64,000 nucleotides of DNA, taken from Arenibacter sp. F20364 (GTDB taxonomy: Bacteria > Bacteroidota > Bacteroidia > Flavobacteriales > Flavobacteriaceae). This document shows positions 44,579 through 53,959 of this stretch, piece after piece (the stretch's first letter is position 1; each line of letters opens with the position of its first letter). The DNA lies in assembly GCF_023015905.1 (NCBI RefSeq), contig NZ_JALKBD010000003.1, forward strand, positions 1 through 64,000. Reading direction: 5' to 3'. A model generated the notes under the pieces. It made no database searches. It was not told where the DNA came from and saw nothing but the letters and a program-made list of their open reading frames with translations. The translations under genes were made by a program, and so were the position numbers.

Positions 44579-45750
44579 TAGAAGAGAAAGAAATAGCGAT
44601 CCTTATTCGGGAATACTTAGAGACCCATCATGAAAAAATGATTCATTTTTTAAAAGATCTGGTGACCTTGGAATCGCCCACTAGGGAAATTGAAAAGCAA
44701 CATAGAATTCTAGGTTTCTTAAGGGTCAAATTTGAAGCTATAGGCTATCATGTTATTATGGTCCCGGGGCAACTTACCGGTGGATATCTTTATGCACGGC
44801 CCATAGACCGAGATAGGAGTTTGCCCCTACAGTTGATCGTAGGACATTGTGATACCGTTTGGCCAACGAATACCATAAAGAATATGCCCATATCCTATGA
44901 CAATGGCATGATGAAGGGGCCGGGTATCTATGACATGAAAGCAGGCCTTACCCAATTGTATTTTTCCTTATTGGCTTTAAAGGCCATACACGCCCCCTTA
45001 AAGGTTACGCCTATCGTGCTCATTAATTCTGACGAGGAAATAGGCAGTAGGGAATCTACCAATTCTATTAAACGGTTGGCGAAAATCTCCAATAGGGCCT
45101 ATGTGCTGGAGCCGCCTCTTGGCTTGGACGGGAAACTAAAGACGGCAAGAAAAGGCTTGGGCCGGTTTACCTTGACCGTTACCGGAAAAGCGGCACATGC
45201 GGGCCTGGATCCAGAAAAGGGAATCAATGCTATAGTAGAGTTGTCCCATCAGGTACAGCAACTATATGCCATGAACGATTTTGAAAAGGGGATTACCGTA
45301 AATGTGGGTATGATAGAAGGTGGTATTTCGCCCAACGTAGTAGCCCCCGAAAGTAAAGCCGTGGTAGATGTGCGGGTTATGAACGAGGCCGATGGCAAAT
45401 TGATTACCGATAAAATAAAGGCTTTGAAACCCCTTTTGCCCAATGTGCAGTTGACCATTGAAGGAAGAATAGGAAGACCTCCTATGGAAAGGACACCGCG
45501 TAATCAAGAACTGTGGAGAATAGCTAAAGAACACGGGCAACAGCTGGGTATACACTTGGAACAAGCTACTTCAGGCGGAGGCTCCGATGCCAATACCACC
45601 AGTATTTTTACGGCCACCTTGGATGGGCTGGGAACCCCGGGAGATGGGGCCCATGCCCCACACGAGTACATTTTTGGGAATAAAATCATTGAAAGAACCG
45701 CTTTATTGACACTCTTGCTCCTGACCGAGCCTTTAAACAAAAACATATGA
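44575..45750 (+). CDS. M20-family metallopeptidase (carboxypeptidase G2-like)
   Basis: A 391-residue M20 enzyme. Zinc ligands and catalytic residues are in place: GHCDTVWP (His, Asp), GPGIYDMKAGL (bridging Asp), NSDEEIGSRES (catalytic Glu pair), AYVLEPPLG, dimer-interface His in GKAAHAG, and the final His in GDGAHAPHEYI. The set matches glutamate carboxypeptidase/CPG2-type enzymes that remove C-terminal Glu or hydrolyse N-acyl amino acids. It overlaps both neighbours by 4 bp, so all three proteins are likely made together. No signal peptide. Confidence 0.92.
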   Translation: MIEEKEIAILIREYLETHHEKMIHFLKDLVTLESPTREIEKQHRILGFLRVKFEAIGYHVIMVPGQLTGGYLYARPIDRDRSLPLQLIVGHCDTVWPTNTIKNMPISYDNGMMKGPGIYDMKAGLTQLYFSLLALKAIHAPLKVTPIVLINSDEEIGSRESTNSIKRLAKISNRAYVLEPPLGLDGKLKTARKGLGRFTLTVTGKAAHAGLDPEKGINAIVELSHQVQQLYAMNDFEKGITVNVGMIEGGISPNVVAPESKAVVDVRVMNEADGKLITDKIKALKPLLPNVQLTIEGRIGRPPMERTPRNQELWRIAKEHGQQLGIHLEQATSGGGSDANTTSIFTATLDGLGTPGDGAHAPHEYIFGNKIIERTALLTLLLLTEPLNKNI

Positions 45751-46766
45751 AAAATCAATATATACATACTTCTCTGACCCGGATTTCCGATTTGGCGGAA
45801 AAGGATTATGAGGTGGCAAAACTTCCTAGGGAACAATGGCAAACTGGGGATTATGTAATCTGTAAAATTTTGGACCCTGGAAGTAGCACCTTGCTGTTGG
45901 AGCTTCCCAATGGCAGGATGCGTGGCGTAATCGGCGGTGAATTACTAGTAGGTGCTTTGGGCGAACGCTATGCCACTCTGGAGGCTACCGGTACTTGGCG
46001 CAAGGTTGGGGAGGATTTAAAAATGAGCGTACTTACGGGGGCCGGCCTCCTAGGGAAGCTGACTTCCAGATCCGCTTTTATGCCGAATATGATGGAGCTG
46101 CTGTATATGGGCCACGCCCATAGGAACGGCAAGAGTCTCAATATGAGCGATTTTGTAAAGCCTTCCGAAATAATTCCTTTTAAAACTCCTGTCATACTTT
46201 TTGTAGGTACCTCCATGTCCGCCGGAAAAACTACTTCCGCCAGGATCGTTACCCATCTCTTTAAATCGGCAGGATATAAGGTGGTGGGTGCCAAACTCAC
46301 TGGAGCCGGACGCTATAAGGATATAATGGCCATCAAGGATGTGGGTGCGGACGCGGTGATGGACTTTGTGGACGTGGGGCTCCCCTCCTCCATTTATCCC
46401 AAAGATGCCTATAAGAAAAAATTGGATCAACTCCTGAGTATGATAGAACATCAATTGGCAGATGTGGCCATCATTGAAATAGGGGCCTCTCCCTTGGAAC
46501 CCTATAATGGGGATTTGGCAATCAACGCTTTACGGGAGCATATTAAATGCACTATTCTTGCAGCTTCCGATCCCTATGCGGTACATGGCCTGATGAAGGC
46601 TTTTGATCTGGTACCGGATATAGTAACGGGCATTGCTTCCAATACCCTGGCCGGTAAGGATATGGTGGAGAAACTATGTAAGGTAAAGGCTTTGAATATC
46701 ATAGATGCCTCAACCACGGAGGAATTAAAAAGTATTCTATCTGCCAAAACAGGCTTTACATTGTAG
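45747..46766 (+). CDS. P-loop NTPase-domain protein of unknown function
   Basis: A 339-residue protein. The N-terminal half has no recognised domain (GDYVICKILDPGSSTLLLEL, GGELLVGALGERYATLEATG). The C-terminal half has a clear Walker A, FVGTSMSAGKTTSARIV (about 150), then GYKVVGAKLTGAGRYKD and DVAIIEIGASPLEPYNGD. This recalls DUF1611/MobB/dethiobiotin-synthetase-like P-loop proteins, where a small molecule is phosphorylated or ligated, but I cannot name a family. Start overlaps the peptidase stop by 4 bp (ATGA). Confidence 0.8.
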   Translation: MKNQYIHTSLTRISDLAEKDYEVAKLPREQWQTGDYVICKILDPGSSTLLLELPNGRMRGVIGGELLVGALGERYATLEATGTWRKVGEDLKMSVLTGAGLLGKLTSRSAFMPNMMELLYMGHAHRNGKSLNMSDFVKPSEIIPFKTPVILFVGTSMSAGKTTSARIVTHLFKSAGYKVVGAKLTGAGRYKDIMAIKDVGADAVMDFVDVGLPSSIYPKDAYKKKLDQLLSMIEHQLADVAIIEIGASPLEPYNGDLAINALREHIKCTILAASDPYAVHGLMKAFDLVPDIVTGIASNTLAGKDMVEKLCKVKALNIIDASTTEELKSILSAKTGFTL

Positions 46767-46869
46767 TTTGTCTATTCAGATTGGGTCATCTTGCACGGGA
46801 CCTGTTGCAATCGGCGCATGGATATACGAAATACTGTACTAGGGAAAATATATGGTTTAATTGGCGCTT

Positions 46870-47691
46870 TTAATTAAGAATGACATACTGATATTCCCTT
46901 TTACTTATAATTATTTCACCATACTCCAATTTCATATAATCTATCATAATTTCTAGCTTGTCATCCGCACTTAAAGGATAAGCTTCCAAAATGTTTTTTA
47001 GATAATCCTTTGCTTGGTCCAAGAATATGAGATTTAGATCCAAAATACTCCTAGACCTTCTATGTTTGGAATTATTACGTTTATAGTATAGGCTTATACG
47101 TGCATCGGCTACTCCCAACCTGTTAGAAAAATTGCCTTCTTCGGCCAATAGTAGCACGGCTTTTTCTATGGCTAGGGTACCTTCATGGCTTTCCAATTTA
47201 ACCTCTTCTCCATTTTTATCCATCAAATAAAAATAATGGGTTTCGTCTACGGGATATGTTCTAGGGTGATATTTCAAATAAAGAGTGTTTACGACACCAA
47301 TGGGTAACCATCTCTTATCTGCAATGAAATCGAAATCAATTTCGTCACCCACACGATCAATATCAAAGGGACTATATTGGTTTCTTGGGGTCATTATTCC
47401 TGAAAACATATTTGCTTTTGTCCGTGTTTTTAAGGAGTAATCGCCATAGCTATAGTGCTGATTATTGCCTGTCAAAATCTTTTTTTTTGAACACTTGTCG
47501 TAGCAAACCTTCAATAGGCTAGTTTTATTTGAAAACATTATTGAATCGTTATAACTGAGGAAGTCACCTATTTTTAACAATTCGTTTTTACAATACACAT
47601 CACCACTTGTAAATAACACTTTAAGCTCGTTTTGCGCATTCGCAAGAGCACAAAACACTGTTAAAAAGACAATACTTAGTTTAATGTGCAT
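46870..47691 (-). CDS. Exported FecR-like periplasmic protein
   Basis: A 273-residue protein with a signal peptide (KLSIVFLTVFCALANAQ). Residues 20-75 (LKVLFTSGDVYCKNELLKIG, DFLSYNDSIMFSNKTSLLKV) follow the FecR pattern 'v....GdV.vng..l..Gd.l..gD.i.t...S...l'. The remainder is mixed, with a helical C-terminus (DQAKDYLKNILEAYPLSADD). FecR-like proteins often occur beside CHASE2 receptors, as here: its start lies inside the end of the CHASE2 gene (11-bp overlap). Likely a ligand-sensing partner in the periplasm. Confidence 0.65.
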   Translation of the reverse strand: MHIKLSIVFLTVFCALANAQNELKVLFTSGDVYCKNELLKIGDFLSYNDSIMFSNKTSLLKVCYDKCSKKKILTGNNQHYSYGDYSLKTRTKANMFSGIMTPRNQYSPFDIDRVGDEIDFDFIADKRWLPIGVVNTLYLKYHPRTYPVDETHYFYLMDKNGEEVKLESHEGTLAIEKAVLLLAEEGNFSNRLGVADARISLYYKRNNSKHRRSRSILDLNLIFLDQAKDYLKNILEAYPLSADDKLEIMIDYMKLEYGEIIISKREYQYVILN

Positions 47692-48943
47692 GCTTTTCTG
47701 TAAAGTAATTTCTAATGACTATGACTGACCCAATAATGAATGACGTGCCCAATATTTCTATATATTGTCCATAAAGATAGTAAAACAGTAAACTTAGACC
47801 TGAAACTAAAACTCCAATTTCTATGTAGTTCCTTAGGATTGCAATGAAAACATTGTTGAAAAGTAATGCACTGCTATTTAGGTAATTGAAAATTTTAAAC
47901 TTCCTGAGTTTGTGGTTTATTTTTTGTCTGATATAAAGGTCCCAATCGAACAATATGCTCATGGAAATTAGAAAATACACCATAAACAAAAAATAGATTT
48001 GTGATTTTTGCACAAGGTGTTTGTGTTGCTTTAATGCTAGAAATGAATTGTAGTTAATGATAACTCCAGGAATGGAACCATAAATAGTTTGATGAAAATC
48101 AGCATCATCGTAATCTCCTACCAATACTATTTTTTCTGCCACCAAAGCTTGGATTTCATCAGGAGTCATGACGTCCAAAATATCTGCGCCCAATTCCGAA
48201 TAGACATAATTTAAATCATTATCATACTTGTGTATGGATTTTATTGGGTGATCAATTATCAGGGAATTAAGACACAAGGTATCACCTGTAAAATAATAAT
48301 TGCCTTTTTTCTCTATGGTTTCATCGTTGATAAGATGGTGCATCAACAGTGCCACACTTGGGATAGAATCGTTTTGTAAATAGGTATATTTTACAAATTT
48401 GTTTGAAAACAGGGTTTTGTCATAACTGGACAATCCAATGAGTCCTTGGAATTTGGGCTCTATTAAACTGTCATTGCGGATGATGGAGGGTATAATAATT
48501 TTTTTTGAAGCTGTGAGTTTGCTGTTTAGCAATGAATCGTGGGCAGATTCATGGGCCGGATCAAAGAAGATATCAAAGAAGGCAATTTTCTGTTTGTCCT
48601 GCATTGCCTCGATTAGTGCAATCAGCTTTTGTCTGTCGGTAATAGCTCTATTTCCTATGGGGATACCGAAGTTGTCCTTGACATTGATAAGCTCTTTATC
48701 ATTGGATATATTAATAAAAACAGCCTGATCCATGACAAAGTCCTCTTCGGATTCAATTTCAAAAAAATCGTTTAGAAATATGTTTAGATTCAATACCAAA
48801 TTTTCATCCTCCCCACCAATGAAGTTGTGGTTGGTCCACTTATAGCTTAACCTCAATAAATTAAGTGCAAAAATCAAACAGACCAAGACCTTTATATAGT
48901 CAATGTATTTTCTGCAATAGGTGAAAACCGAATCTAGAATCAT
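47681..48943 (-). CDS. CHASE2-domain membrane protein without output domain
   Basis: A 420-residue protein. N-terminal span (VLVCLIFALNLLRL), then a CHASE2 sensor (about 60-300): AVFINISNDKELINV, RQKLIALIEAMQDKQKIAFFDIFFDP, EKIVLVGDYDDADFHQTIYGSIPGVIINYNSFLAL. Three further hydrophobic spans follow (FLFMVYFLISMSILF; EIGVLVSGLSLLFYYLY; ILGTSFIIGSVIVI) and the protein ends FTEKHAH. CHASE2 proteins normally continue into a kinase or cyclase; here none follows. The pair with the FecR-like protein may signal through an unknown partner. Confidence 0.88.
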   Translation of the reverse strand: MILDSVFTYCRKYIDYIKVLVCLIFALNLLRLSYKWTNHNFIGGEDENLVLNLNIFLNDFFEIESEEDFVMDQAVFINISNDKELINVKDNFGIPIGNRAITDRQKLIALIEAMQDKQKIAFFDIFFDPAHESAHDSLLNSKLTASKKIIIPSIIRNDSLIEPKFQGLIGLSSYDKTLFSNKFVKYTYLQNDSIPSVALLMHHLINDETIEKKGNYYFTGDTLCLNSLIIDHPIKSIHKYDNDLNYVYSELGADILDVMTPDEIQALVAEKIVLVGDYDDADFHQTIYGSIPGVIINYNSFLALKQHKHLVQKSQIYFLFMVYFLISMSILFDWDLYIRQKINHKLRKFKIFNYLNSSALLFNNVFIAILRNYIEIGVLVSGLSLLFYYLYGQYIEILGTSFIIGSVIVIRNYFTEKHAH

Positions 48944-49167
48944 TAAATAAATTTAATTAAATATATTTTATAAATCAGAAACGGATGCTAGAGCCCTATA
49001 TATCTTAAAGGATATTCTTATATACTTGTGCTAAGTTGATTACCTCAGGGTAATCCCTTGAGGCATCGGAGCATTCAAATCTCACTTAGTGAGTAAAGAT
49101 TGGGATTTTTTGAAATTAATTATGTGTTGTTTTTATATAAGGATTCCCAAGGGAAGAAGCGGAATTC

Positions 49168-49965
49168 TCATATTTGTGTATCAAAGAATCTCAGGGTTTT
49201 TTCCACATGTTCTTGCCAATACGGCCATTCGTGTCCCCCTTCAAACTCTTCGTAGGTATGAGCTATTTTTAGTGCCTGTAGTTCTTTGTGCAATGTCCTA
49301 TTTGCCTCCAAGAGATCATCGCTTGTACCGCAATCAAAGCGCAGTGCAGGCAATTGCCCTTCTTGTTTTTTTATTAGGTCGATGACATTTTTGTCCGAAT
49401 CACCTATTTCGTAGGAAGCAAGGGACTCTTCCACAAAGGCTGCCATCTGCTCAAATTTGGTAATGGAACTATGCCCGGATATTGCTTTGAATTTATTTGG
49501 AAATCGAGCTCCCAACATCAAGGCACCATATCCGCCCATGGAGAGTCCGCCAATACACAAGGGCGATCTCTCACTTGCGCCAACCAAATTCTCCACAATG
49601 GCTTTGGGAACATCGGATACGATCCATTGCGCAAAATCTTTTTCCTGATGGGATAAATAGCCTGAACCATCGCCCCAAAGTCCGTCCGAAGGCATAGCAA
49701 TAATGGCTGGTTTAATGGATTTATCCTCAATCAATCGCGCTGCCGTACGGTGGGCCCCACCCTTCATGGACCATGACCAAGAGCTGCCGTAAACGCCATG
49801 TAAAAGAATATAGATCGGGAGATCCCGAAGATTTTCATCATTTTTTGGTACAAAGAGACAGATATCCCCCCTCCCCTTCAAGTTCTTGGTTTTGATGGTT
49901 AAAAACCGAAGTCCGTCATTTTCGTAGGCCATATCGGAAAGCTCAATGGTTCTAAAACTGCTCAT
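49168..49965 (-). CDS. Esterase-D-like alpha/beta hydrolase
   Basis: A 265-residue esterase (PF00756-type). ILLHGVYGSSWSW (oxyanion hole), nucleophile elbow GLSMGGYGALML (Ser about 145), Asp in FDCGTSDDLL, His in GGHEWPYW. The form resembles S-formylglutathione hydrolases and tributyrin esterases. It is the last gene of the P450 operon, 9 bp after the alcohol dehydrogenase. Because the P450 releases formaldehyde, a role in detoxification is reasonable, though removal of acyl groups from algal sugars is an alternative. Confidence 0.85.
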   Translation of the reverse strand: MSSFRTIELSDMAYENDGLRFLTIKTKNLKGRGDICLFVPKNDENLRDLPIYILLHGVYGSSWSWSMKGGAHRTAARLIEDKSIKPAIIAMPSDGLWGDGSGYLSHQEKDFAQWIVSDVPKAIVENLVGASERSPLCIGGLSMGGYGALMLGARFPNKFKAISGHSSITKFEQMAAFVEESLASYEIGDSDKNVIDLIKKQEGQLPALRFDCGTSDDLLEANRTLHKELQALKIAHTYEEFEGGHEWPYWQEHVEKTLRFFDTQI

Positions 49966-49974
49966 ATACTTGCT

Positions 49975-51093
49975 TTAATTGAAAGTTATAACCCCTTTGG
50001 CATTCCTACCCTGTAGCATATCGTCCAAAGCCTGTTGCAAATCTTCCAAAGGGTATTCGCGGGTAATCATCTCATTTAATTTTAGGTCGCCTTTTTTGTA
50101 AAGGCGCATCAATTTTGGAAAATCAATTTCAGGGCGACATTTACCATATAACGGATTGATGTATATCTTGTCCCATTCAAAGAGACGCATATCTATGGTG
50201 ATTTCCTCTTCAATGCCACTTACTTGTACTGCGGTTCCCGCGTTTCTGATCATGGCCAAGGGGGCAGCTCCAAGTGCAGGAATGGCAGTACATTCAAAGG
50301 CATAATCGGCCCCTCTGCCATCAAACATTTTTTTTACTTTTTCCGCTACCTGTGAAAGTCCTGTATCGGTTTTCTCGGCCAAGATAACATCGGTGGCGCC
50401 AAATTGCTTGGCAAGCTCCAACTTTTGGGGATTGATATCGACGGCCACAATTCTTCCGGCCCCTGAAATTTCACAGGCATTGATAACATTGAGTCCAACA
50501 CCACCGCAACCCAACACTACAGCTGAACTCCCAGCTTTTAGTTGGGCCGAATTCACCACAGAACCATAGCCGGTCATCACCCCGCAGCTGACAATACTGG
50601 CCGCAGGGAAATTTAGATTCTCTTCATCAACCTTTACCAAAGCCGAGGCTTTTACCAGGGCATATTCGCTAAGTGTTCCTATATTGAAGGAACGTTCTAT
50701 GGGTTTACCCTGCCATTGGGTTCCCTCCAAATGGGCATGCCCAGGGGTATAGCCATTTCTTCCGGCAACAACGGGAGAATTGTTTTCACAAATGTGTTGG
50801 TTGCCTTCCTGACATTGAAAACAACTCATACAAGGGGTGGCCCAATTTAAAATAACTTGGTCACCCTGCTGAAGGTTGTTAACGCTTGTCCCTACTTTTT
50901 CAACAATACCTGCCCCCTCGTGCCCCATAAGCACAGGCTTGCCCCAAGAAAGGGAATCGTAATCGGTATGGCATAGGCCTGCTGCCTTCATTTTTATCAA
51001 TACCTCGTCAACAAGGGGTTCTGCAAGGGTAACATGGTCTATGACAAATTTTCCATCGCCGGTGGCTATTGCACTCTTTGAAATTATGGACAT
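49975..51093 (-). CDS. Zinc-dependent alcohol dehydrogenase, P450-associated
   Basis: A 372-residue medium-chain dehydrogenase. Catalytic zinc: AGLCHTDYD and GHEGAGIVEK; structural zinc: TPCMSCFQCQEGNQHIC (four Cys). NAD motif VVLGCGGVGLNVINAC. The class resembles class III/formaldehyde-type enzymes. Genes of this type sit next to the P450 in algal-degrading Bacteroidetes, but the physiological substrate is not settled. It is 40 bp after the ferredoxin reductase gene in the same operon. Confidence 0.92.
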   Translation of the reverse strand: MSIISKSAIATGDGKFVIDHVTLAEPLVDEVLIKMKAAGLCHTDYDSLSWGKPVLMGHEGAGIVEKVGTSVNNLQQGDQVILNWATPCMSCFQCQEGNQHICENNSPVVAGRNGYTPGHAHLEGTQWQGKPIERSFNIGTLSEYALVKASALVKVDEENLNFPAASIVSCGVMTGYGSVVNSAQLKAGSSAVVLGCGGVGLNVINACEISGAGRIVAVDINPQKLELAKQFGATDVILAEKTDTGLSQVAEKVKKMFDGRGADYAFECTAIPALGAAPLAMIRNAGTAVQVSGIEEEITIDMRLFEWDKIYINPLYGKCRPEIDFPKLMRLYKKGDLKLNEMITREYPLEDLQQALDDMLQGRNAKGVITFN

Positions 51094-51133
51094 ATTTTCC
51101 TTTTTAGTTTTTAATGGATACCAATATCTTTAT

Positions 51134-52387
51134 TTATACGGCCAATAGATGTATTGGCTTAAATTCCACTTCTAAATCCACTAGTTTTGCCTTATCTATT
51201 TTGTCACCGCTTTTGATAAATTTAGTGCCGTATACATAGGCCTTGGCATTGTTCACGGCATCAACGGCAAGGAGTCGGTCTCTTTTGAAGTACCAAGCGG
51301 AAAAACATTTTTCGTTATCGGCTTCCTTCCGTAAAATTAGTTGGTCATATCCATTTGATAAACCCACCATCTGTAGTTTTACGTCATATTGATCGGACCA
51401 GAACCAAGGAATACTATCATATTTTGTTTCTTTGCCACAGATGGCAGCGGCAGCCACTTTTGCCTGGTCCACTGCGTTTTGAACGGACTCCAATCGAACA
51501 AAGCGATTGTAATGTGGGTTAAAATTAAAGGTACAATCGCCAATGGCAAAGATGTCATCGTCCAAGGTCTTGGCCGTTTCATCCACTTTTATACCGTTTT
51601 CAATGGTTAGTCCGGCCGAGGCGGCCAATTCTGTATTGACATGTATCCCTACACCAACAATAATAATATCGGCGGCATAACTTGCCCCATCATCACATTT
51701 CACCACTTTTTCTTCGGAATTGCTCTCAATGGCGATTACATTCTTTTCAGTGAAAATAGCAACACCATTTTCAGCATGCAGATTTTGAAAGAAGGCCGAC
51801 ATTTCTGGTGCTGTAACCCTGGCCAGGATTCGCTCTTCGCGTTCCAGTACCGTTACCGGAGCCCCTAATTTCTTTAAAGAGGCAGCAGTTTCAAGACCAA
51901 TATATCCTCCCCCAATAACAACTACCCTTTTAAGGTCACTTGCCGCCAAACAAGTTCTAATGTTGGTCACATCGGCAGCCGTTCGAAGTGGAAAAATATT
52001 ATTTGAAGACATTAGACCAGGAATTGGTGGCATAATAGGGCGGGCACCGGTAGCCAAGACCAATTTGTCATAACCTTGTTCCGTGCCATCACTGAGTACA
52101 ATATACTTTTTCTCTCTGTTTATAGAGCTTACCTTAATCCCCAGTTTTAGGGTTATCCCTTCCTTTTCATAGCTCTCGGCAGATTTCAACAGGTTTTTAT
52201 CAATGCCGTCTTCGCTGCTAAGGTAGGCTTTGGATAGTGGTGGCCTGTGATAAGGTAATATAGGATCGGCGTCATATAAAATGATATCGCCATTCCAACC
52301 TTCGCGCCTTAGCGCAAAAGCAAAATTTACCCCTGCATGGCTTGCGCCGATAACGACGCATATTTTATTGTTTTGGTTTTCGGTCAT
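51134..52387 (-). CDS. FAD-dependent ferredoxin reductase
   Basis: A 417-residue ferredoxin-NAD(P)H reductase of the putidaredoxin-reductase type. FAD motif CVVIGASHAGVNFAFAL, then YDADPILPYHRPPLSKAYL, second nucleotide motif RVVVIGGGYIGLETAASL, and FAIGDCTFNF. It passes electrons from NAD(P)H to the ferredoxin encoded 15 bp upstream, which feeds the P450. All three form a class I bacterial P450 chain. A C-terminal reductase domain (WFWSDQYDVKLQMVGL) is complete. Confidence 0.95.
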   Translation of the reverse strand: MTENQNNKICVVIGASHAGVNFAFALRREGWNGDIILYDADPILPYHRPPLSKAYLSSEDGIDKNLLKSAESYEKEGITLKLGIKVSSINREKKYIVLSDGTEQGYDKLVLATGARPIMPPIPGLMSSNNIFPLRTAADVTNIRTCLAASDLKRVVVIGGGYIGLETAASLKKLGAPVTVLEREERILARVTAPEMSAFFQNLHAENGVAIFTEKNVIAIESNSEEKVVKCDDGASYAADIIIVGVGIHVNTELAASAGLTIENGIKVDETAKTLDDDIFAIGDCTFNFNPHYNRFVRLESVQNAVDQAKVAAAAICGKETKYDSIPWFWSDQYDVKLQMVGLSNGYDQLILRKEADNEKCFSAWYFKRDRLLAVDAVNNAKAYVYGTKFIKSGDKIDKAKLVDLEVEFKPIHLLAV

Positions 52388-52402
52388 TATTGGAGGGATA
52401 GA

Positions 52403-52711
52403 TTACTTGGCAACCCTTAGGACTACTCCGTCCAAATGATCCCCTATTTCCAACTGACAACACAGGCGGCTAAATTCGTCGGCATTATCGTCCAGTTCCA
52501 ACATATCAGCTTCTATTTCACTTGCTGTACCCGTTTTTTCCATATCCTCAGGGCGGACATGAACATGGCAAGTAGCGCAGGAGCAAACACCCCCACAATC
52601 GCCGTCTATTCCTTTTATTCCGTTATCAACGGCCAAAGCCATTACGGATCCTGAGCTTCCTTCTAAGGTAATACTTTCATTATCACTTGTAATAAATGTG
52701 ATCTTTGCCAT
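52403..52711 (-). CDS. 2Fe-2S ferredoxin
   Basis: A 102-residue adrenodoxin/putidaredoxin-type ferredoxin. Cluster ligands are Cys39, Cys45 and Cys48 in CGGVCSCATC and one of Cys84/85 (probably Cys85) in SRLCCQLEIG. An additional Cys43 lies within the loop. It carries electrons between the reductase and the P450, with 15-bp gaps on both sides. Confidence 0.95.
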   Translation of the reverse strand: MAKITFITSDNESITLEGSSGSVMALAVDNGIKGIDGDCGGVCSCATCHVHVRPEDMEKTGTASEIEADMLELDDNADEFSRLCCQLEIGDHLDGVVLRVAK

Positions 52712-52726
52712 AATTGACTTTATGTT

Positions 52727-53887
52727 TTAGGTTAATTTATTGAACTTTACATTAATTCGGTCGTATCCCACCTTTCGTTCAAATTCATCCAGGGACTCGA
52801 TGTTTTCTTTGTAATCCTGAATCTCTATCGAACCTACTTTTGTAGCCAAGGTATTTAATAAGATTTTTAGTATTTGTCGGGCATGGGTTGCTCCAAGACA
52901 GTTGTGATGGCTAAAACCAAAGCCTACATGTGGGTTTATTTTACGGTCCAGCACAATCTCGTTGGGGTTTTCAAATACTGAGGCATCCCTATTGGCAGAG
53001 GCCCAACATAAGGATACTCTAGTATCGGCTTTAATGGCATGATCACATACTGCGGTGTCTTCCGTAACCACACGGCCCATTTGGGTCAAAGGGGAAAAGT
53101 ACCGTATAAATTCTTCCACAGCCTTTGCTGCAATCTCAGGCTCCTTACGGAGGCGTTCCAGTGATTCTGGATGCTCTGCCAGATAGGCTATGGAATTTGT
53201 AACGGCATTGATAACGGTATCGCGCCCACCTGCAAAGGTGAGCACCATAACCCCTTTTACCTCATCCTTACTTAGTTTTCTGCCTTGAAAATCTGAAGAT
53301 AGCAATACAGAATACATATCCTCGCCTGGATTTTCTATGGCGCGGTCTATCTCTTGGTCTATATAATCATAAAGAATGTTGGCCTTATCCGCATCCAAAG
53401 CTTCCCCTTCACTTCTAAAAACGTGGGTTCCCCAGGATATCCAAGTTTCGGATTCCGAAAAAGGAGTATTGAGCAATAATGTCAAAGCCCTTGATTGTAG
53501 TGGCAGCGCAAATTGATTCACTACCTCTACCGTATCTTTATTCAAAATTTCATCTACCAAAGATGCTATTTGTGCCGTTAATTTTTCTTGATATTCAGCC
53601 TGTAAAGGACGTTTGAACCAAGGTTCCACTATAGCCCTATATTCCCCGTGAACGGGTGGGTCCACTTCAAATGGAATTTGACGGGTGTCACGAATATTCA
53701 CCTCTGAAGGTACAACGATACGCCCCGGTTGGGCAGCGGATTGAAAGGTTTTGTAATTATGGGCTGTCTTTCTAACATCTTTAAGCCGCAAAAGCATGGT
53801 TACCGGATCATCCTGGTCATTCAATTCACCATAGCCTTTATCCACCCTCGCTTTTTCGAAGGGATCTGGTAGTTCACTTTTTTCCAT
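52727..53887 (-). CDS. Cytochrome P450, probable 6-O-methyl-D-galactose demethylase
   Basis: A 386-residue soluble P450. I-helix: VLTFAGGRDTVINAVTNS; ExxR: KAVEEFIRYFSP with Arg; heme loop: GFGFSHHNCLGATHARQ with the ligand Cys about 330. N-terminal PDPFEKARVDKGYGELNDQD and HNYKTFQSAAQPGRIVVPSE match what I recall of the CYP236 enzymes of Zobellia and Formosa. Those oxidatively demethylate 6-O-methyl-D-galactose from porphyran to galactose and formaldehyde. The operon with ferredoxin and reductase fits exactly. First gene of the operon; the divergent AraC gene is the likely regulator. Substrate is inferred. Confidence 0.9.
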   Translation of the reverse strand: MEKSELPDPFEKARVDKGYGELNDQDDPVTMLLRLKDVRKTAHNYKTFQSAAQPGRIVVPSEVNIRDTRQIPFEVDPPVHGEYRAIVEPWFKRPLQAEYQEKLTAQIASLVDEILNKDTVEVVNQFALPLQSRALTLLLNTPFSESETWISWGTHVFRSEGEALDADKANILYDYIDQEIDRAIENPGEDMYSVLLSSDFQGRKLSKDEVKGVMVLTFAGGRDTVINAVTNSIAYLAEHPESLERLRKEPEIAAKAVEEFIRYFSPLTQMGRVVTEDTAVCDHAIKADTRVSLCWASANRDASVFENPNEIVLDRKINPHVGFGFSHHNCLGATHARQILKILLNTLATKVGSIEIQDYKENIESLDEFERKVGYDRINVKFNKLT

Positions 53888-53959
53888 AATACAATTCTTG
53901 ATTCAACATTAATTTAAGGTATTTTCCAATAGTGATACAAAATTGGCAATAATTTGATC

